Below are positions 60,281-64,000 of a stretch of 64,000 nucleotides of DNA, in pieces. A model generated the notes under the pieces. That model ran no database searches. It worked only from the letters and a program-made list of their open reading frames with translations, and was not told the DNA's origin. A program made the position numbers and the translations under genes. The DNA lies in NCBI GenBank assembly GCA_022709905.1, contig JAKLHY010000016.1, positions 47,767 to 111,766 on the forward strand, read 5' to 3'. The stretch comes from Verrucomicrobiota bacterium (GTDB lineage Bacteria; Verrucomicrobiota; Verrucomicrobiia; Limisphaerales; UBA1319). Position 1 is the stretch's first letter, and every line of letters begins with the position of its first letter.

Positions 60281-61696
60281 ATGAATCCGAGATTTTCTTC
60301 TTTCGTTCTCCTGATGGCCCTGACGGGTTTGATCGCGCTGAATCCTGTCCGGTTGTCCGGCTCCGAAACGGCCAAGTTCACCCTCCCTCCCTACACCACA
60401 CACAAGCTCGAAAATGGCGTGACTCTGCTCTTGATGGAACGGCATCAGCTCCCCTTGGTGAGCTTCGTCTGGATCATGAAGTCCGGCGGGGGCATCTGCG
60501 ATCCCGAAGGTCGCGAGGGCTTGGCTTCTATCACGGCCCAATTGCTCCGCAAGGGCACCCAGCAGCGATCCGCCCAGCAAATCTCGGAGGCGCTGGATTT
60601 TGTCGGGGCTTCCTTCGGCGCCGGCGCCGCCCCCGATTACGCATCGGGCTCCGCCGAGTGTGTCAGCAAGGATATCGACCTGGCCGTCGACCTGATCGCC
60701 GATCTCCTCGTGCATCCGGTCTTTCCAGAGGACGAACTCTCGAAACTGATCAAACAGGAGATCGACGGCATTGCCGAAGCCAAGGAGGTCCCGAACCAGG
60801 TGCTGGCGCGTTACTTCCGGGGTTTGCTGTTCGGAACCCATCCTTATGCCCGGCCCGTGAGCGGAACCGAGACCACGTTGCCCAAAATCACCCGAGAGGA
60901 TGTCGTCAAGTTCCACAAGGAGTCCTACGCGCCCAACCAGATGATCCTGGCGGTGGCGGGCGATTTTGACTCGAGCGTGATCCAACGCAAGCTGACCTCC
61001 GCTCTGGGCCCCTGGCGTTCTCACACGGTGCGCATGCCAACGCTCGACAAACCCACATCGCCTCCCGGCCGGCGCGCGCTCATTGTCGAGAAACCTGATG
61101 CCACCCAGACCTTCTTTCGTGTCGGCAGCGTCGGCCTCGAGCGCACCAGCCCGGATTGGATTCCTTTGCAGGTGGTGAATACCCTGTTTGGCGGACGCTT
61201 CACCTCGATGATCAATTCCGCCCTACGCATCGAGTCAGGCCTGACCTACGGCGCCCGAAGCGGCTTCTCCGCCAATCCTGTTCCCGGCGAATTCTACATC
61301 AGCTCATTCACCAAGAATGAAACCTCCGGCCAAGCCCTGGAAATGACCCTCGATGTTCTCGAGCGCCTGCGCGAAAAAGGGATCACACCCGAACAACTCC
61401 AGTCCTCCAAAAACTACATCAAAGGCCAGTTTGGCCCGACCTTGGAAACCAACGATCAGCTCGCAAACGCCATGGCCGAGCTCGAGTTTTACGGCCTCGG
61501 ACCCGAATACTACAACACATGCTTCGATCGCATCGACGCCGTCACCCTCGACGACGCCCAACGGCTGATTCAAAAGTATTACCCTCTCGAAAGTCTCTCG
61601 ATCGTGCTCATCGGCCAGGAATCCGTCGTCCAACCGATCGCGTCAAAACTCGCCACCGGCGTGCAAAAGAAATCCATCACCGATCCCGGCTTCTGA
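60281..61696 (+). CDS. M16 family non-catalytic partner subunit
   Basis: 471 residues with a hydrophobic signal segment (FVLLMALTGLIALNPVRLSG). The fold is M16 throughout (YTTHKLENGVTLLLMERHQL; SYAPNQMILAVAGDFDSSVI; FGGRFTSMINSALRIESGLT), but HxxEH is replaced (GLASITAQLLRKG), so it cannot bind zinc. The substrate-binding YGARSGFSANPVPGEF segment near the C-terminus is kept. It should form a heterodimer with the upstream subunit. The stop at 61696 is the edge of the next, foreign-looking segment. Confidence 0.88.
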   Translation: MNPRFSSFVLLMALTGLIALNPVRLSGSETAKFTLPPYTTHKLENGVTLLLMERHQLPLVSFVWIMKSGGGICDPEGREGLASITAQLLRKGTQQRSAQQISEALDFVGASFGAGAAPDYASGSAECVSKDIDLAVDLIADLLVHPVFPEDELSKLIKQEIDGIAEAKEVPNQVLARYFRGLLFGTHPYARPVSGTETTLPKITREDVVKFHKESYAPNQMILAVAGDFDSSVIQRKLTSALGPWRSHTVRMPTLDKPTSPPGRRALIVEKPDATQTFFRVGSVGLERTSPDWIPLQVVNTLFGGRFTSMINSALRIESGLTYGARSGFSANPVPGEFYISSFTKNETSGQALEMTLDVLERLREKGITPEQLQSSKNYIKGQFGPTLETNDQLANAMAELEFYGLGPEYYNTCFDRIDAVTLDDAQRLIQKYYPLESLSIVLIGQESVVQPIASKLATGVQKKSITDPGF

Positions 61697-61713
61697 AGGA
61701 CGAAACATAAGCG

Positions 61714-61773
61714 GGCACCGCTCAAAGCGAATTGAGCATTCTTGTCTGCGACGAGGAGAACCAGGTCCTTCAT
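61714..61773 (-). pseudogene. truncated start of the AAA ATPase's partner gene
   Basis: Eight bases after the ATPase stop, an ATG at 61773 opens MKDLVLLVADKNAQFALSGA, which from memory is the conserved start of a small protein often encoded directly after AAA ATPases of this type. After about 20 residues the reading enters DNA antisense to the M16 gene and is not related. The gene has lost everything but its first 60 bp. Confidence 0.6.
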
Positions 61774-61781
61774 GCTTTGTA

Positions 61782-63038
61782 TCAACTGAGGATGCCTGAG
61801 GCGAATAGAATGCCCAGGTCCGGTTCTCCTTTCTTCCAGTCCCGCAGAGCGGGATGGCGATCTCCCGAGACGATGTCCGTTGCTCCCGCCGCGTCCTTAG
61901 CGAAACAGAGGATATTGGATCGTTCGAGAAGATTCAAAGCAATCGGACTGTGAGTGGCGACCAGGACTTGGCAGCGGTACATCGAGGATAGGGACTGCAA
62001 CACCGTCTCGATAGCGCGAGGATGAATCCCGTTCTCCGGCTCTTCGATGAGGAAAATCCCCTCCAAGTCCGAGAGATAGGCTGGAATGGTCAAAGCCAAT
62101 AGCCGAAGTGTTCCGTCTGACGCTAACCAAGAAGGCACGCGTGCCCCGTTCATGTATTCGAGAACGAGGTAGCGGTGTTTGTTGTCGGGGAGTTCAACGG
62201 TGTTAATATCCTTGATGTCCTCCAACGCAGTGCGCACATGCTCCATCCAAGAACGGAACCGCTGCTCATCGCGCCGTAATTCTGAGACGACCCAGGGAAG
62301 ATTCGTGCCATCGGTCTGAAAGCGTCGTCCCAAGCCAGGCGGGCTTGGTTGACGGATGAGCTGACTGTTGAGGACGAAGGTCTGCACCCCCTTTTCCAGC
62401 AGGTCACGAAACCACATGCTGACTGGAAAGCTCTCCTGATCGGCTGGGATATTTGCCAATGCCGACTTTCCACGACCGAGCTTGAACGAAGGCCTGTAGG
62501 ACTTCTTGCCTTCTGTGTAGTAATTGTCGTTGCCGCCAGGCTTCTTGGTCAGGACCGCCTTCTGACTCCTCTGGGCACGGCTGAATAACTGAGGACCTTC
62601 ATCTTGTGGCGCCGGGAACAAGTCACGCTGCGCAGGCTGATCCACATCAGGCTCTTTCAGCCACAATGTCTCGTGGTTCAGACCAATTTCATTGCTTTTT
62701 GGGTCCAGACCGACCTCGACCTCGTAGCGAATTAGAGTGAATCTTTGCTTGTCCTCAGCCATAAGTCTATGCACGCCCGCTGGAATCTCCGACTCAACTG
62801 CGAGTTGAAAGGCGTAGCCTTGGCCCATCCAAACCAGTTTCTCGAATGTCGTGCTGCGCGCCTGAACTGTCTGCAAAACGTCACCGCGATTGCGCGCCAA
62901 ATCGCCAAGAAAGCCGATGACATCAAGAAATGTGCTCTTACCACTTGCGTTGGGGCCAACGAGCGCACGGAATGGGCCCAAAGTCTGGTCCGCCGATTTC
63001 AGACAGCGAAACAGTCGGGTTTGGATGCGCGTAAACAT
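61782..63038 (-). CDS. OLD/RecF-like AAA ATPase
   Basis: 418 residues: Walker A in RALVGPNASGKSTFLDVIGF (about 27-46), an ABC-type signature region, Walker B/D-loop IFLIEEPENGIHPRAIE (about 330-346) and the switch His in VLVATHSPIAL. This is the AAA15/OLD-type ATPase group (SMC-like head) that often forms two-gene defence modules with a nuclease or toprim-like partner. The partner gene here is cut to its first 20 codons (61714-61773), so the module is probably inactive or works without it. It lies between an M16 gene and tRNA-Pro, a typical integration spot. Confidence 0.85.
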   Translation of the reverse strand: MFTRIQTRLFRCLKSADQTLGPFRALVGPNASGKSTFLDVIGFLGDLARNRGDVLQTVQARSTTFEKLVWMGQGYAFQLAVESEIPAGVHRLMAEDKQRFTLIRYEVEVGLDPKSNEIGLNHETLWLKEPDVDQPAQRDLFPAPQDEGPQLFSRAQRSQKAVLTKKPGGNDNYYTEGKKSYRPSFKLGRGKSALANIPADQESFPVSMWFRDLLEKGVQTFVLNSQLIRQPSPPGLGRRFQTDGTNLPWVVSELRRDEQRFRSWMEHVRTALEDIKDINTVELPDNKHRYLVLEYMNGARVPSWLASDGTLRLLALTIPAYLSDLEGIFLIEEPENGIHPRAIETVLQSLSSMYRCQVLVATHSPIALNLLERSNILCFAKDAAGATDIVSGDRHPALRDWKKGEPDLGILFASGILS

Positions 63039-63290
63039 GGCTGGATTATGGCTTTCTTTTCTGCGGATTACAACCCCCGCGAGGAAGGACTTGGGGCGTC
63101 TTGCTCAAGGGCCAATCAGAATACGCTACTGCGAAGGAACCTCGGGGAGGCGTCGTCGAGCCGCAAGGGAATAAAGCGGCGATCCTGGTTTAACAGGGGG
63201 AATGGTCAAGGCTGAAATTCCACTTCTGCCCTCTGCCTTCTGTATCTTGTTTTGGAATGCAACCGCTTATCTGTAAGTCCTTGATTAAGA

Positions 63291-63368
63291 TGGTCGGGGC
63301 GGTGAGATTTGAACTCACGACCTCTTGTACCCGAAACAAGCGCGCTAGCCAGGCTACGCTACGCCCCG
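63291..63368 (-). tRNA. tRNA-Pro (anticodon CGG)
   Basis: On the minus strand a full cloverleaf can be drawn. The acceptor CGGGGCG pairs with CGCCCCG followed by A and an encoded CCA (63291-63293). The D-arm is GTAGCCTGGCTAGC. The anticodon stem CTTGT/ACAAG closes the loop TTCGGGT with anticodon CGG (codon CCG, Pro). The T-arm is GTGAGTTCAAATCTCAC. Confidence 0.93.
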
Positions 63369-63487
63369 ACTCCGGTCCCACCTGCGGTTGGCGGTCTTAA
63401 AAGGCCGCCGGGCGGAATCCGAGGAATCAACATGCCGATTGGATCGGGCAAATGCAATCTTCTTTTTAACCGAGTTGAAATTGCGAA

Positions 63488-64000
63488 TTGCGCCAAAAGT
63501 ATTGTTACCCGGAGGGGGGGGCGAGAGAGGGGAAAATGATACGTTGTGCCAAAAGCAACTGTTACCGTGGCGAGAATGGACAAAACCATGAGTCAGAGCA
63601 CACGAAAAGAAGTATTGCTGAAGTTGCGCCAGCGTTATCAAAACGCTGGGGCCAGGTACAAGAGCAAGCTTTTGGATCAGGCGCAGCAACTTTTGGGATA
63701 CCATCGCAAGGCGGCGATTCGGGCCTTGCGAGCCCCGGTTGTGGAACGAGCGCCGCGGATCATTACCGGACGGCCCAAGAGTTACGAACCGGGGTTGCTA
63801 CTCAAGTGGCTGCGGCCGATTTGGGCGGCAACCGATTACGCCTGTGGACGGCGGTTGGTGGCCATGTTGCCGGAATGGATCCCGGCCTACGAGCAACATG
63901 AGAAGCGTTTGCCGAGGGAGGCGCGGGAGAAGCTCCTCGGGGCCAGCGCGCGAACGCTGGACCGGCTGCTGGAACCTTTGCGAGGCTCTGGGATGGGGCG
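63488..64000 (+). mobile_element. insertion sequence, left part (continues past the window)
   Basis: Two direct repeats, TTGCGCCAAAAGTATTGTTA.. (63488-63509) and TTGTGCCAAAAGCAACTGTT.. (63544-63566), stand before a transposase gene and are probable transposase-binding sites of the left end. The element lies 120 bp from tRNA-Pro. The right end is outside the window and the exact left border is not certain. Confidence 0.7.
63588..64000 (+). CDS. IS transposase (integrase-type), N-terminal part
   Basis: At least 137 residues, open to the right edge. The reading KLRQRYQNAGARYKSKLLDQ, LLGYHRKAAIRALR, then LLKWLRPIWAATDYACGRRL and VAMLPEWIPAYEQHEKRL matches the N-terminal part of a group of IS transposases with a DDE integrase core (ISNCY/IS481-like), in which a helix-turn-helix is followed by the LxPIWxxxDxxCGxRL motif. 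The DDE core would lie outside the window. The ATG at 63588 is used; ATG at 63576 is in frame. The family label is from memory of the motif. Confidence 0.75.
   Translation, partial: MSQSTRKEVLLKLRQRYQNAGARYKSKLLDQAQQLLGYHRKAAIRALRAPVVERAPRIITGRPKSYEPGLLLKWLRPIWAATDYACGRRLVAMLPEWIPAYEQHEKRLPREAREKLLGASARTLDRLLEPLRGSGMG

Noticed and set aside
1..64000. CRISPR array, rRNA operon or prophage
   Set aside because: No regularly spaced direct repeats, no rRNA-like conserved stretches and no phage structural genes were seen on either strand.

Overview
The window reads as chromosomal DNA of a heterotrophic, polysaccharide-degrading member of the Verrucomicrobiota (Limisphaerales/Pedosphaera-like). This is inferred from gene content, not from a marker gene: a Tat-signal Gfo/Idh/MocA oxidoreductase, sulfatases, GH127 and GH2-type glycosidases, a KDPG aldolase, a VPDSG-CTERM-type sorting tail, an ECF sigma factor paired with a membrane Ser/Thr kinase, ASPIC/UnbV propeller proteins, and many short interspersed repeats. 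Most genes are GC-rich and separated by long non-coding gaps that hold repeats, hairpins and gene remnants.

Layout. 1-14 kb: catabolic and envelope genes (rRNA methyltransferase N-terminus, PIG-L deacetylase, a Wzz remnant, Gfo/Idh/MocA, a GH2-like protein, glycerol dehydrogenase, a MIF-type tautomerase, a secreted protein, a beta-helix protein). 14.3-25.1 kb: an ECF sigma factor, its kinase, a LamG protein and a five- or six-gene operon of exported FlgT/CsgG/LPP20-like proteins. Three identically spaced promoter-like elements (TGTCACTTT-N12-CCTTAG) tie the kinase, the LamG gene and the operon into one apparent regulon. 25.4-35.7 kb: an accessory island with a lone receiver protein, an alpha/beta-hydrolase-subtilisin fusion, an AAA/STAND ATPase, a very large methylase-like/target-recognition/STAND-ATPase fusion whose methylase catalytic motif is lost, and a divergent LysR regulator. 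This resembles an undescribed NTPase-controlled conflict (defence) system with a proteolytic effector, and it is the best candidate for a new system here. 35.7-46 kb: repeat-rich spacer, an ABC (MacB/FtsX-type) permease, GH127, a MITE-like element, KDPG aldolase and a protein made of two fused sulfatases. 46.1-49 kb: a small three-gene cassette (EACC1-like protein, unknown protein, cytosolic metzincin-like peptidase), a second candidate conflict module. 49-50.5 kb: a CTERM-sorted secreted protein, a collapsed paralogue of it, and three copies of a TGTCGG-N-TTTACA-type element. 50.5-61.7 kb: two divergent paralogous CRTAC1/ASPIC-UnbV proteins, a sulfatase-modifying-factor-like lipoprotein translationally coupled to one of them, and an active/inactive pair of M16 peptidases. 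61.7-64 kb: an AAA ATPase with a truncated partner gene next to tRNA-Pro, then the start of an insertion sequence.

How the parts fit. The sigma/kinase block probably senses an envelope or nutrient signal and switches on exported proteins. The glycosidases, sulfatases, sugar oxidoreductase and KDPG aldolase fit breakdown of sulfated or acidic plant or algal polysaccharide. The two accessory blocks and the tRNA-linked ATPase fit defence or conflict islands. All functional calls rest on reading motifs by eye; no database search was run.
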